From Erysipelotrichaceae bacterium (GTDB lineage Bacteria; Bacillota_I; Bacilli_A; Erysipelotrichales; Erysipelotrichaceae): a stretch of DNA of 64,000 bases. Position 1 is the stretch's first letter; every line of letters starts with the position of its first letter. The stretch lies in contig JAFWII010000009.1 in NCBI GenBank assembly GCA_017533785.1, positions 1 to 64,000 of the forward strand. Reading direction: 5' to 3'. Below, one piece after another: positions 1 to 7,244 of the stretch. The translations under genes and the position numbers were made by a program. The notes below the pieces were generated by a model. The model had not been told where the DNA came from, made no database searches, and saw only the letters and a program-made list of their open reading frames with translations.

Positions 1-129
1 ATCATTCATATTTATCACAAGGATGATATTCATCTTCTATTCGACGATCAGAAGGGAAAAGAAAACCGCAGTTCTCATCAAAAAATGATGAAACTGCGGT
101 TAAAGATCTTCAGATATGATTTCTTAAGT
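1..129 (+). CDS. 3' end of an unidentified ORF, cut by the window edge
   Basis: Frame 1 is open from base 1 to a TAG at 127-129, giving about 42 residues that begin IIHIYHKDDIHLLFDDQKGK. The alternating hydrophobic and charged pattern loosely resembles the extreme C-terminus of large serine recombinases, but this is too little to identify a family. The murE terminator hairpin lies inside this frame, which argues that at least the last 20 codons may not be real coding sequence. No start or ribosome-binding site is visible because the gene would begin to the left. Confidence 0.2.
55..101 (-). terminator. Rho-independent terminator of the PMT-murE operon
   Basis: A 10-bp perfect stem (AACCGCAGTT at 64-73 with AACTGCGGTT at 92-101) encloses a second stem, CATCA/TGATG. 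Read on the minus strand it is followed by TTTTCTTTTCCC, a typical U-rich tail. It lies about 80 bases past the murE stop, with no T-run on the plus side, so it serves the minus-strand operon. Confidence 0.8.
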
Positions 130-178
130 TAGTGGCATTATCACTGAGCTTCGTTTTTTATTGTCTTTATCTTTCGGA

Positions 179-1612
179 TCAGAAGGGGAAACCGCGCAGA
201 CGCTTCTTGACGGCGATCTCGGCGCAGCGGATGTCACCCGGGAAGGGGACGTCCTCGCCGTTGATGACGTTGCTGTCTTCGCTGCCTTTTCCGAGGATCA
301 GGATGATATCGTCCTTCTGGGCCATGAAGACGGCTTTCTCGATCGCCAGATAGCGGTCGACGACAGTCTCGTAGTTATGCAGGTCGGGGATGCGCTCGCA
401 CATCATGGCGGCGATGTCTTTGACTTTTTCAAAGCGCGGATCCTCCAGCGTCCAGATGCACCAGTCACTGTTGCGGGCGATCGCCTCGCCGACGAATTTC
501 CGCTTTTCGGCGTCACGGCCGCCGGCCTGGCCGGAGACGGTGATGATGCGCTTGCCGTTGAGCTTCTTTACAAAATCCATCAGTTTGTGGATGCCGTTGG
601 GGGTGTGGGCATAGTCGACGATGATCTGGAAGTCCTGACCGAGATCGATCGCTTCCATACGGCCTTCGACATGCAGTTTGTCCATCTTCGCCAAGAGATC
701 TTCAAAGGGAATACCGATGCTTAAGCACGTCAGCATCGCTTCCGCAAGGTTCTCGACGTTGAATTCACCGACCAGCGGGGAAGTGAAGGTATGTTCCTGT
801 CCCTCATAGACGAAAGTTATTTCGGTGTTCACAGCGCTCAGACGGTAGTCCTTGATCCAGAGGTCGTTCTCCTGTCCGCGTCCGTAGGTGCGGATATTCT
901 TCGCGACCGCGGCGAATTCCGCATAGTGGGCGTCGTCTTTGTTGAGGATCGAAGGCCCGGCGTTCTGTTTGAACAGCTGCTGCTTGCAGGCGATGTAGTT
1001 TTCCAGAGTCTTGTGGGTGTTCAGATGCTCGCTGGTGACGTTGGAGATCGCCGCCGCGTTGAAGGTCAGACCGCGCAGGCGGTTATAATAGAAACCTTCG
1101 GAGCTGGCTTCCATCGCCACATAGCGGCAGCCGTGGTCGAGGAAGTCGCGGAAGTACTTCAGCAGATAGTCACGGTCCGGTGTGGTGTTCGCATTGTCTT
1201 CGTAATAGTCGCGGCAGGATACGCCGTTGGTGCCGATATAGCCGCAGTTCTCATCACCCAGGAAAGTCTGGATCAGGGTCGCGGTGCTCGTCTTGCCGTC
1301 TGTGCCGGTCACGCCGATCAGACAGATCTTTTCCTGCGGATGATCATAGAAACGGTCAAAGACCTCATCTTCGATCGCGTTGACATCCTCCACTTTGACA
1401 AAGGGGACCGGGCAGTTCACGTCTTTGGAAATGACCGCTGCGACCGCGCCGTGCGCGATGGCATCCGGCAGATAGGCATGCCGGTCAGCGTTCATGCCGC
1501 TGATGCAGAGAAAGAGATCGCCCGCTTCGACTTCGCGGGAGTTCGTTTTCAGACCGAGGATCTCCGGATCTTCCGTGAGCACGGCCTGGGGAAAGAGTTC
1601 ACTGAGTTTCAT
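179..1612 (-). CDS. murE: UDP-N-acetylmuramoyl tripeptide synthetase, MurE type
   Basis: This ATP-dependent ligase adds the third amino acid of the peptidoglycan stem peptide to UDP-MurNAc-L-Ala-D-Glu in the cytoplasm. The 477-residue protein has the Mur N-domain motif TNSREVEAGDLF, the ATP loop GVTGTDGKTSTA near residue 100, NTTPD, NVTSEHL and a C-domain with VDYAHTPNG and GKGSE. The start is ATG 1612, seven bases after GGAGG; an in-frame TTG at 1624 overlaps that site and is less likely. The stop of the upstream PMT gene lies one base away, so the two are one operon. Two motifs are unusual: MEASSEGF where MEVSSHAL is common, and EDPR where DAP-adding enzymes have DNPR. The third residue (Lys, DAP or other) cannot be called from this alone. 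Confidence 0.9.
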   Translation of the reverse strand: MKLSELFPQAVLTEDPEILGLKTNSREVEAGDLFLCISGMNADRHAYLPDAIAHGAVAAVISKDVNCPVPFVKVEDVNAIEDEVFDRFYDHPQEKICLIGVTGTDGKTSTATLIQTFLGDENCGYIGTNGVSCRDYYEDNANTTPDRDYLLKYFRDFLDHGCRYVAMEASSEGFYYNRLRGLTFNAAAISNVTSEHLNTHKTLENYIACKQQLFKQNAGPSILNKDDAHYAEFAAVAKNIRTYGRGQENDLWIKDYRLSAVNTEITFVYEGQEHTFTSPLVGEFNVENLAEAMLTCLSIGIPFEDLLAKMDKLHVEGRMEAIDLGQDFQIIVDYAHTPNGIHKLMDFVKKLNGKRIITVSGQAGGRDAEKRKFVGEAIARNSDWCIWTLEDPRFEKVKDIAAMMCERIPDLHNYETVVDRYLAIEKAVFMAQKDDIILILGKGSEDSNVINGEDVPFPGDIRCAEIAVKKRLRGFPF

Positions 1613-1613
1613 A

Positions 1614-3446
1614 TTAGCCTCCAAAGTACCACCATCCGCGTACCGCCGCCAGCACTTTCGTCACGTAGAAACGCGAGCTGAGCAGACCGCCGGTGACCGG
1701 CAGATACGCGATGAACAACAGGGTCGTCAGGGACAGAAAGACTGTGACCGCCGTCTTTCTGGAAGATTCCTCCCCGATCGCCGCGAACATGTCGACGATC
1801 AGCAGGATCAGGAAGGGGATGCAGGGATAGTAATGGTACGCGAACGCCGTTCGCGGGACGAAGACCCAGGGCAGCAGCAGCGAGAGCCAGGCGGCGAAGG
1901 GAAGCAGGAAGAAGCGTCCGTTCTTTTTCGCCGTGTACGGCAGCAGGATGACCGCAGCCAGTCCGCTGAAAGAGATCAGCGGATTGTTGAAGCAGGAGAT
2001 GCTGCGGATGTTGTCGCCGTAGTATTTGACATAATACCAGATCGGCCTGAGGTCGATCAGCCACATATACCAGGTGGAGGAATAGGGGTGGGTGTCTTCC
2101 AGACCGGCATGGTAGGTGAAATCATAGCGGATGTAGTCGCAGACCTGCCAGAGATGCTCCAGCAGACTGCGGGGCTGCTCGTCGTAGATGCGGATCCCGA
2201 CATAGCAGAGGAAGTAGACTGCCATTGGCAGCAGCACGAAGAAGAAGAAACAGCAGATGATGATCATCAGCGTGACCGCCGTCTTCTCTTCGCCGTTCTC
2301 TTTCCGCCAGCAGCGGAACAGATGTTCGAAGAAGATGAAGGCCAGTCCGACGGAAGCGTAGATCGCAGTCCATTTGACCGACCAGGCAAGCGCCATCGAA
2401 AGACCGGACAGAAAGAGCCAGAGCAGCGCCCGGAAAGGACGTTTATAGATCTCCGTCCGGCGGAACAGCGCCATGAACAGGTACATCAGCAGGATAAAGA
2501 GCACCGAGAACGGTTCAAGAGTCGCGATCCGTCCCGTCGTATAGTGCATGAAATCGCAGGCAAACAGCAGCGCGGCCAGGTTTGCGGCGCGTTCTCTGCG
2601 GAAGAGCACATAGGCCAGGGCGTACATCACCGGGACCAGCAGGACCGAAGTCAGCGCCCCGAAGAAACGGTAGCCGAAGGGATTCATGCCGAACAGCTTG
2701 ATGCCCAGGGCGATGAAACGGGTGCCCAGCAGCGGATGGACGGCGGTATAAAGAGGCAGATCATGCGCGATCTCATACGCGTTGCGGGCGTGGTAGATCT
2801 CGTCGAAAAAGGTCTCGTGCCGGTAGTCCGGATCGGCGGTCAGGATATCCTGTTCGTCGATCAGCTTGGTCGCTTCTTCTGCGGAAGGCGCGGAATATAC
2901 GCTGAGCGGAAGGAAACGTTCTTTCTGCGAATCGTAAAGACCGATCTCCGTCAGGATGCTGGCTTCGCTGAACGTCAGACGAAGATAGCGGTAATCCTTT
3001 TCCCCGCATTCGCTGATATCCCATTTCAGGTAGCTGTTCTGATCCAGGACCGCGAATTCCTCCCAGTTCTGAAGGTCGGAGGAACCGGCGATCCGGATGT
3101 TGTGATAGTAGACCCGGCAGCGGTTCGTTCCGGCGGGGATATCGCCCTCGAGCGAGGTAGTGTAGATCCTGTCGAAGGAGCTGCCGTCATCGATCTGCAG
3201 AACGACTTCCTCGTTGCTGCGGCTGCTCTGGTAGGTGCTTTCGGGGCATTTCAGGGAGCCGAGCTGGAAGAAGGTCAGAAACGCGTAGTTGACGGTCAGC
3301 CATATCAGAAACGCGTAGCGTCTGAGCGGCAGCCGGGAACGGGAGAACAGCAGTGCCGGCAGCGCGGTCAGCACTGCGAACAGGGCAAAAAACAGCAGGC
3401 TTCCCCTGAAAGAAAGCGTATCGAGCATCGTGATCAGGCTGTTCAT
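1614..3446 (-). CDS. PMT-family membrane glycosyltransferase
   Basis: A 610-residue multi-spanning membrane protein of the dolichyl-phosphate-mannose-protein mannosyltransferase (PMT/ArnT, GT39-like) family, which moves a sugar from a lipid-phosphate carrier to an acceptor outside the membrane. After two N-terminal helices comes a soluble stretch of about 150 residues with a discoidin-like feel (WEEFAVLDQ, YLRLTFSEA). Then come the family's acidic motif, FFDEIYHARNAYE, and about ten further membrane segments. The chosen start is ATG 3446. A TATAAT box ends only seven bases before it, so the mRNA may have almost no leader. It precedes murE by one base, which hints at a cell-surface job, but the acceptor is unknown. 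Confidence 0.75.
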   Translation of the reverse strand: MNSLITMLDTLSFRGSLLFFALFAVLTALPALLFSRSRLPLRRYAFLIWLTVNYAFLTFFQLGSLKCPESTYQSSRSNEEVVLQIDDGSSFDRIYTTSLEGDIPAGTNRCRVYYHNIRIAGSSDLQNWEEFAVLDQNSYLKWDISECGEKDYRYLRLTFSEASILTEIGLYDSQKERFLPLSVYSAPSAEEATKLIDEQDILTADPDYRHETFFDEIYHARNAYEIAHDLPLYTAVHPLLGTRFIALGIKLFGMNPFGYRFFGALTSVLLVPVMYALAYVLFRRERAANLAALLFACDFMHYTTGRIATLEPFSVLFILLMYLFMALFRRTEIYKRPFRALLWLFLSGLSMALAWSVKWTAIYASVGLAFIFFEHLFRCWRKENGEEKTAVTLMIIICCFFFFVLLPMAVYFLCYVGIRIYDEQPRSLLEHLWQVCDYIRYDFTYHAGLEDTHPYSSTWYMWLIDLRPIWYYVKYYGDNIRSISCFNNPLISFSGLAAVILLPYTAKKNGRFFLLPFAAWLSLLLPWVFVPRTAFAYHYYPCIPFLILLIVDMFAAIGEESSRKTAVTVFLSLTTLLFIAYLPVTGGLLSSRFYVTKVLAAVRGWWYFGG

Positions 3447-3453
3447 ATCCTCT

Positions 3454-3483
3454 ATTATAAGTAACCGAAACACTTCCTTTCAA
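3454..3483 (-). promoter_or_regulatory. Promoter of the PMT-murE operon
   Basis: On the minus strand TTGAAA (3483-3478) and TATAAT (3459-3454) are 18 bases apart. Only seven bases separate the -10 from ATG 3446, so transcription should begin at or next to the start codon and the AGAGG just before it would not be transcribed. Confidence 0.7.
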
Positions 3484-3496
3484 GGTCGAAACCCCA

Positions 3497-3502
3497 TATA
3501 AT
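3497..3502 (+). promoter_or_regulatory. -10 box of the FruK-like gene, leaderless type
   Basis: A perfect TATAAT is followed by six bases (AAGGGT) and then ATG 3509, which puts the expected transcription start on the A of the start codon. The -35 is poor (TTCCTT near 3474). It is divergent from the PMT promoter within a 62-base gap. Confidence 0.55.
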
Positions 3503-3508
3503 AAGGGT

Positions 3509-4390
3509 ATGATCTATACCTGTACAACAAATCCATCGCTCGACTATTATATCGAGCTTAGTGAACCTTTAGCGGACGGAAAGGTGAACAGAACGACCGC
3601 TGAACACTATGAAGCCGGAGGGAAAGGAGTAAATGTTTCGATCGCTCTGAGCCATATGTTCATCCCCAGTGTCGCTCTTGGCTTCTTGGGCGGTTTCCCC
3701 CGCGAATACTACCTTTCGTTCCTGAGCAGCTTCCGAGCGCTGCAGCCGATCTTCACCAAGATCAAGGACAACACCCGTATCAACGTCAAAGTCACGGGTT
3801 CCAATACAGCCATCAATGCCCGCGGTCCGCAGGTCACGGAAGAGGAATTTACCCGTTTCAAGACCTATCTGGAGCGCATCTACGCGAATGACTACTTCGT
3901 TCTGAGCGGCAATGTGCAGAACGGGCTCGAGGAGCGGATGACGGGCGCTGTGGAAACGCTGATCACCGACCGTGTCAAAGTCGTCCTGGACACCAATCCC
4001 GAGATCATGAAGGCGGTTTTGAAGATGCACCCGTATATGGTCCGTCTCAACGAATATGACCTGCCGTTCCTGAGCAAAAAGAAGGATATCGTGGAAGCGC
4101 TGAAAGATATCTATGAAAAGGGTCCGTCCCATGTTCTCTACAACAACGACGATGAAGTTTATCTCGTCTGTGAGGAAGGCGTTTACTTCACCCGCGCCGA
4201 CGAGACCCAGGACCAGATCGGACGCGACGACTCCCTGATCGCCGGTTTCCTGCTCGCCAAACAGCGCGGCGCCACCGGCAAGGAAGCGCTGACTTACGCG
4301 GTCGCGGCTTCCCAGATCAACTATCTGGACGAACACGATCCGCAGGATCTTGAGGATTTCGCGGATAAGCTGGTGATCGAGAAATTATGA
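3509..4390 (+). CDS. PfkB/FruK-like carbohydrate kinase with altered anion hole
   Basis: Closest in style to 1-phosphofructokinase and tagatose-6-phosphate kinase: 293 residues, start MIYTCTTNPSLDYYIEL, and the ribokinase-family signature GGKGVNVSIAL at residues 37-47. The C-terminal signature, normally GAGDS, reads GRDDS at 238-242. The catalytic Asp position (241) is kept, but the small residues that form the oxyanion hole are Arg-Asp, so activity is uncertain. No fructose PTS or DeoR regulator is nearby. The next gene overlaps it by four bases (ATGA). A function in sugar-phosphate metabolism is inferred from family only. Confidence 0.75.
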   Translation: MIYTCTTNPSLDYYIELSEPLADGKVNRTTAEHYEAGGKGVNVSIALSHMFIPSVALGFLGGFPREYYLSFLSSFRALQPIFTKIKDNTRINVKVTGSNTAINARGPQVTEEEFTRFKTYLERIYANDYFVLSGNVQNGLEERMTGAVETLITDRVKVVLDTNPEIMKAVLKMHPYMVRLNEYDLPFLSKKKDIVEALKDIYEKGPSHVLYNNDDEVYLVCEEGVYFTRADETQDQIGRDDSLIAGFLLAKQRGATGKEALTYAVAASQINYLDEHDPQDLEDFADKLVIEKL

Positions 4391-4953
4391 AAAAACTGTT
4401 TCTCTGTCTTCTGATCGTCCTTCTGCTCTGCAGCTGCGGCAGTAAGCGGCGGAAGATCGTCAGCAAGATCGATATCGCTACCAAAAAAGTCGACATGTCC
4501 GGCTACCAGGGAATGTCCTCCACCGACCATCAGTTCCTGGAAGTCGATCTCTACGACGTCTATGAATTCATCGAGAAGGGCGGTTCCGGGATCTTCTATC
4601 TCGGCTACACGAACTGCCATAACTGTCAGGACGGCGTCCGCTATCTCAACGAAGTCGCCAAAGAGCTTGGCGTAACGGTCTATTACATCAATATCGACCG
4701 TGAGGATTACCACGTTTCGTCGGACCGCAAAGTCTACGATGAAGTCGTCGAGAAACTCAATCCGATCCTGGGTACCGACAAGGACGGCAAGAAGGGGATC
4801 TTCACCCCGGATGTCTTTCAGGTCATCGACGGAGAGTTCGGTGATCACCACATCGGTCTGGTATCCTCTATGTCCTCGGTCAATCCCTCCAAGGAAAGTA
4901 TCGAGGAGCTCAAAGCGATCTATCGCGAACTCTTGGAGCCTTTTCAGCCGTGA
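4387..4953 (+). CDS. Thioredoxin-like lipoprotein with CHNC motif
   Basis: A 188-residue predicted lipoprotein. The signal peptide MKKLFLCLLIVLLL ends in lipobox LCSC with the acyl-Cys at 17. A thioredoxin-type fold follows, carrying FYLGYTNCHNCQ with Cys77 and Cys80, so a surface disulfide or redox role is plausible. It overlaps the FruK-like gene by four bases. A paralog at 55.3-56.0 kb shares the segment VDMS..GMSST.H.F and the LGY.xCxNC motif but is interrupted by a stop codon. Substrate unknown. Confidence 0.75.
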   Translation: MKKLFLCLLIVLLLCSCGSKRRKIVSKIDIATKKVDMSGYQGMSSTDHQFLEVDLYDVYEFIEKGGSGIFYLGYTNCHNCQDGVRYLNEVAKELGVTVYYINIDREDYHVSSDRKVYDEVVEKLNPILGTDKDGKKGIFTPDVFQVIDGEFGDHHIGLVSSMSSVNPSKESIEELKAIYRELLEPFQP

Positions 4954-5022
4954 AAAGGTTTTTTCTTTCCCCGATTGCGGATAACGATACACGATATCCG
5001 TGATGACCCCCGGTGTTTTCAT

Positions 5023-5048
5023 AAAAAAAACGCACCTGCCGGCGCGTT
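5023..5048 (-). terminator. Terminator of the P-loop NTPase gene
   Basis: On the minus strand AACGCGCC-GGCA-GGTGCGTT forms an 8-bp stem (one G-U pair) with a four-base loop, followed by a run of seven or eight Ts. It overlaps the stop codon of the gene ending at 5047. Confidence 0.8.
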
Positions 5049-5577
5049 ACTGGTCGTTTTGCTGCTTCTCTTTGCGGAGAGTTTCGACATAGGCGTCGAT
5101 CTCCGCACGGGTGTGCAGAGACACGAACTTTTCCGGGTACTGCCGCTGGATCGAGTGGTATTTCTCCAGCCATTTGCCGGATCTGCCGTTGAAGAGGATC
5201 CAGGCGAGAAAAGAAGGGGTGATGCGGTCGTGACAGCCGTCCGCCAGATCGTCCCGTTGCTTTCCGCGGTAACGGTATGCCCGGGCCAGCGCTTGAACAA
5301 GACAGCGGAAGCGATTACAATTTAGAAACAAGATCCGGTCCGCTTCTTCGAAACGGCGGTCCATTCCCAGAGAGAAGTAGTTTCCCTCGATGACCCAGTC
5401 CGGGAGATCGCAGAAACGGTCGATCTCCGCATAGGCTTCCTGCCGGTCCCGGCGCTGCCAGTCCGCATTAAAATGCACCTTGTCGAGATGCATGAGGGGG
5501 CAGTTGTACAGCTCCGCCAGGCGGATCGCCAGCGAGCTCTTTCCGGAACCTGTGTAACCGATGACCGCGATCTTCAT
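5047..5577 (-). CDS. Small P-loop NTPase, adenylate-kinase-like ('topology modulation'/FlaR type)
   Basis: A 176-residue cytoplasmic protein starting MKIAVIGYTGSGKSSLA, where GYTGSGKSS is a Walker A loop at residues 7-15. MHLDKVHFNADW and the segment WVIEGNYF are typical of the small kinase-like family often annotated as topology modulation protein or FlaR. The substrate is not known for the family. The open frame extends upstream to 6015, but only the part from ATG 5577 is conserved-looking; the rest is antisense to the VanZ gene. No Shine-Dalgarno sequence precedes ATG 5577. Confidence 0.75.
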   Translation of the reverse strand: MKIAVIGYTGSGKSSLAIRLAELYNCPLMHLDKVHFNADWQRRDRQEAYAEIDRFCDLPDWVIEGNYFSLGMDRRFEEADRILFLNCNRFRCLVQALARAYRYRGKQRDDLADGCHDRITPSFLAWILFNGRSGKWLEKYHSIQRQYPEKFVSLHTRAEIDAYVETLRKEKQQNDQ

Positions 5578-5607
5578 TTGTTTATATGATAAGGAGAAGC
5601 CAGTCCG

Positions 5608-6036
5608 ATGTCTAGACAGAAACTCATCCGCGGGATCCTGCTCTTGCTGTGGTGTGCAGTGATCTTTTGGTTTTCCGCGCAGGGCGGAGCTGAATCTCAG
5701 GACCTGTCGGACGGACTGCTGCGTTTCTTTCCGTTTTCGCTGTTTCCCTGGGCAGGCGTCCTGATCCGGAAGTTCGCACACAGCGCGGAATTCTTTGTGC
5801 TGGCCTTTTTTGCCTTTCTCTTTTTCGACACCTTTAAAAAGGGCGATCTGCCGGCTTTTGTCTTCTGTTTCCTGTATGCCTGCAGCGATGAGCTGCACCA
5901 GCTTTTCGTAGGCGGACGCGCCGCCAGATTCACGGACGTGCTGATCGATATGACCGGCGTTTTGCTGTTCTGGCTTTTGCGCCGTCTTTTTCTTTATTTC
6001 CGAAAGCAGCGTCACGCTGAGGAGAAAGCGTCATGA
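5608..6036 (+). CDS. VanZ-like family membrane protein
   Basis: A 142-residue integral membrane protein with about four helices and the VanZ-family polar motifs: KFAHSAEFFVLAFF, DELHQLFVGGRAARFTDVLID and a following Gly-rich helix. VanZ-like proteins are widespread in Gram-positive bacteria and, apart from low-level teicoplanin resistance by VanZ itself, have no assigned biochemical role. SD AAGGAGA lies ten bases before ATG 5608. The stop overlaps the next start. Confidence 0.8.
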   Translation: MSRQKLIRGILLLLWCAVIFWFSAQGGAESQDLSDGLLRFFPFSLFPWAGVLIRKFAHSAEFFVLAFFAFLFFDTFKKGDLPAFVFCFLYACSDELHQLFVGGRAARFTDVLIDMTGVLLFWLLRRLFLYFRKQRHAEEKAS

Positions 6037-6443
6037 AATGGATATGTCCCAAATGCGGCCGGGAATTCAGCCGGGCCGAACAGCCTCACTACTGCGGCAA
6101 ACCGCAGACGATCGATGAGTATATCGCTTCCCAGGATGAGAAGCTGCAGCCGCGTCTGAAAGAGGTCCGGGAGATCTTGCGCAATGCTCTGCCGGATGCC
6201 GAAGAAAGAATGTCCTGGTCGATGCCGACGTACTGGAAAGGGCGCAACCTGATCCATTTTGCGGCTTCGAAAAAACATCTCGGGATCTATCCCGGAGGCG
6301 AAGCGACGACCGTCTTCGCGGAAGATCTCCGGCAGTATGATGTCAGCAAGGGCACCATCCGCATCCCCTATGAACAGCCGCTGCCGGAGCAGCTGATCAG
6401 GAAGATCGCCGTATGGTGCTATGGGCAGTACAGCAAACTGTGA
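6033..6443 (+). CDS. DUF1801-domain protein with N-terminal zinc-ribbon-like segment
   Basis: 136 residues. The N-terminus MKWICPKCGREFSRAEQPHYC has CxxC plus a third Cys, like a small metal-binding knuckle. The rest is a DUF1801 (YdhG-like) domain, seen in EERMSWSMPTYWKGRNLIHFAASKKHLGIYPG and GTIRIPYEQPLP. A B. subtilis DUF1801 member has been linked to iron handling, but the general role is unknown. The start overlaps the VanZ stop (ATGA), so it is probably coupled to that gene. Confidence 0.75.
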   Translation: MKWICPKCGREFSRAEQPHYCGKPQTIDEYIASQDEKLQPRLKEVREILRNALPDAEERMSWSMPTYWKGRNLIHFAASKKHLGIYPGGEATTVFAEDLRQYDVSKGTIRIPYEQPLPEQLIRKIAVWCYGQYSKL

Positions 6444-6502
6444 CCGCTCTTTAGCTGTCACAAAAGCGCTTCCATAATTCTGACGGTGCGCTGCGGTTTT
6501 TA

Positions 6503-6511
6503 TGCTAAAAT
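6503..6511 (+). promoter_or_regulatory. Extended -10 promoter of the lipoprotein-murC operon
   Basis: TGC followed by TAAAAT is an extended -10 element ten bases before ATG 6522. The expected mRNA leader would be about four bases, and no Shine-Dalgarno sequence is present. No convincing -35 is visible, as is usual for extended -10 promoters. Confidence 0.45.
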
Positions 6512-6521
6512 TAGTTTAAAT

Positions 6522-7244
6522 ATGAAAAAGTTCTTTTTTCTGTTAGCTGTCATACTCTTATGCAGCTGCAGTGCGACGATACATGATCCTGACAGCCTGC
6601 TGGATGATTTTGAGAACGGCTATGTCTTCCGCGGCACCAATGTCACCGGCAAATACTTTTCGTATTATCTGCCGTCAGACATGTACCGTTTCCAGAGCGA
6701 ACATACCGGCGCTGTGATCGAATACAACGACAGCTCGATCCTGATCAGTCTCAATATCGCCGGACTGCTGAGCCGGGAAGGAGCGGAGATGCCTCTGTCC
6801 CTGGAATCCGGTTTTTATCCGGAAGCCAATCTCGTCTTCAACCGGGAAGGAGGTTTCATCAACCGCAGCGGCCAGCGTGAACCTTATCTTTGCTCGATCT
6901 ACCGTTTTGACGGACGCGATCTGATCGTTCTGCGCACGCAGGGCTTCAAGATCTACAGCTTTACGAACGAACAGGAACAGAGCGACGTGCTCCGCCATAT
7001 GCTGCTGCTGGGCAAGAACGCCGTTTACAGCCATGAACTGATCCGCGAGGATTTCAGCGATACGATCAGCATCGACTACCAGAAGAAGCAGGTCGACCTC
7101 TTCGACATTATTATTCCGAAGAACGGTCACCTAAGTGATATGATTATTGATGATTCAGGAAAGAATACAACAGAGGAAACTCAGAGCAGTGATTCCGAAC
7201 AGGAGAACAAAGGGGAGGATATAGGTTATGAAGAAGTGGATTGA
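6522..7244 (+). CDS. Predicted lipoprotein of unknown function
   Basis: 240 residues. MKKFFFLLAVILLCSC is a lipoprotein signal with the acyl-Cys at 16. The mature part contains a beta-rich domain (YFSYYLPSDMYRFQSEHTG, IEYNDSSILISLNIAG, DLIVLRTQGFKIYSFTN) and a polar, acidic, probably disordered tail rich in Glu, Ser and Gln. I do not recognise a family. ATG 6522 is preferred over an in-frame start at 6486 because the signal peptide begins there. The last 17 bases overlap the next gene, so this is the first gene of the operon leading into murC. Confidence 0.7.
   Translation: MKKFFFLLAVILLCSCSATIHDPDSLLDDFENGYVFRGTNVTGKYFSYYLPSDMYRFQSEHTGAVIEYNDSSILISLNIAGLLSREGAEMPLSLESGFYPEANLVFNREGGFINRSGQREPYLCSIYRFDGRDLIVLRTQGFKIYSFTNEQEQSDVLRHMLLLGKNAVYSHELIREDFSDTISIDYQKKQVDLFDIIIPKNGHLSDMIIDDSGKNTTEETQSSDSEQENKGEDIGYEEVD

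Noticed and set aside
1494-3464. 656-codon open frame on the plus strand
   Set aside because: Lies opposite the PMT gene; Arg/Asp/Gln-rich with no domain, no ribosome-binding site, and explained by codon bias of the real gene.
5578-6015. N-terminal extension of the P-loop NTPase
   Set aside because: The added 146 residues are antisense to the VanZ gene; the natural start MKIAVIGYTGSGKSS is at 5577.
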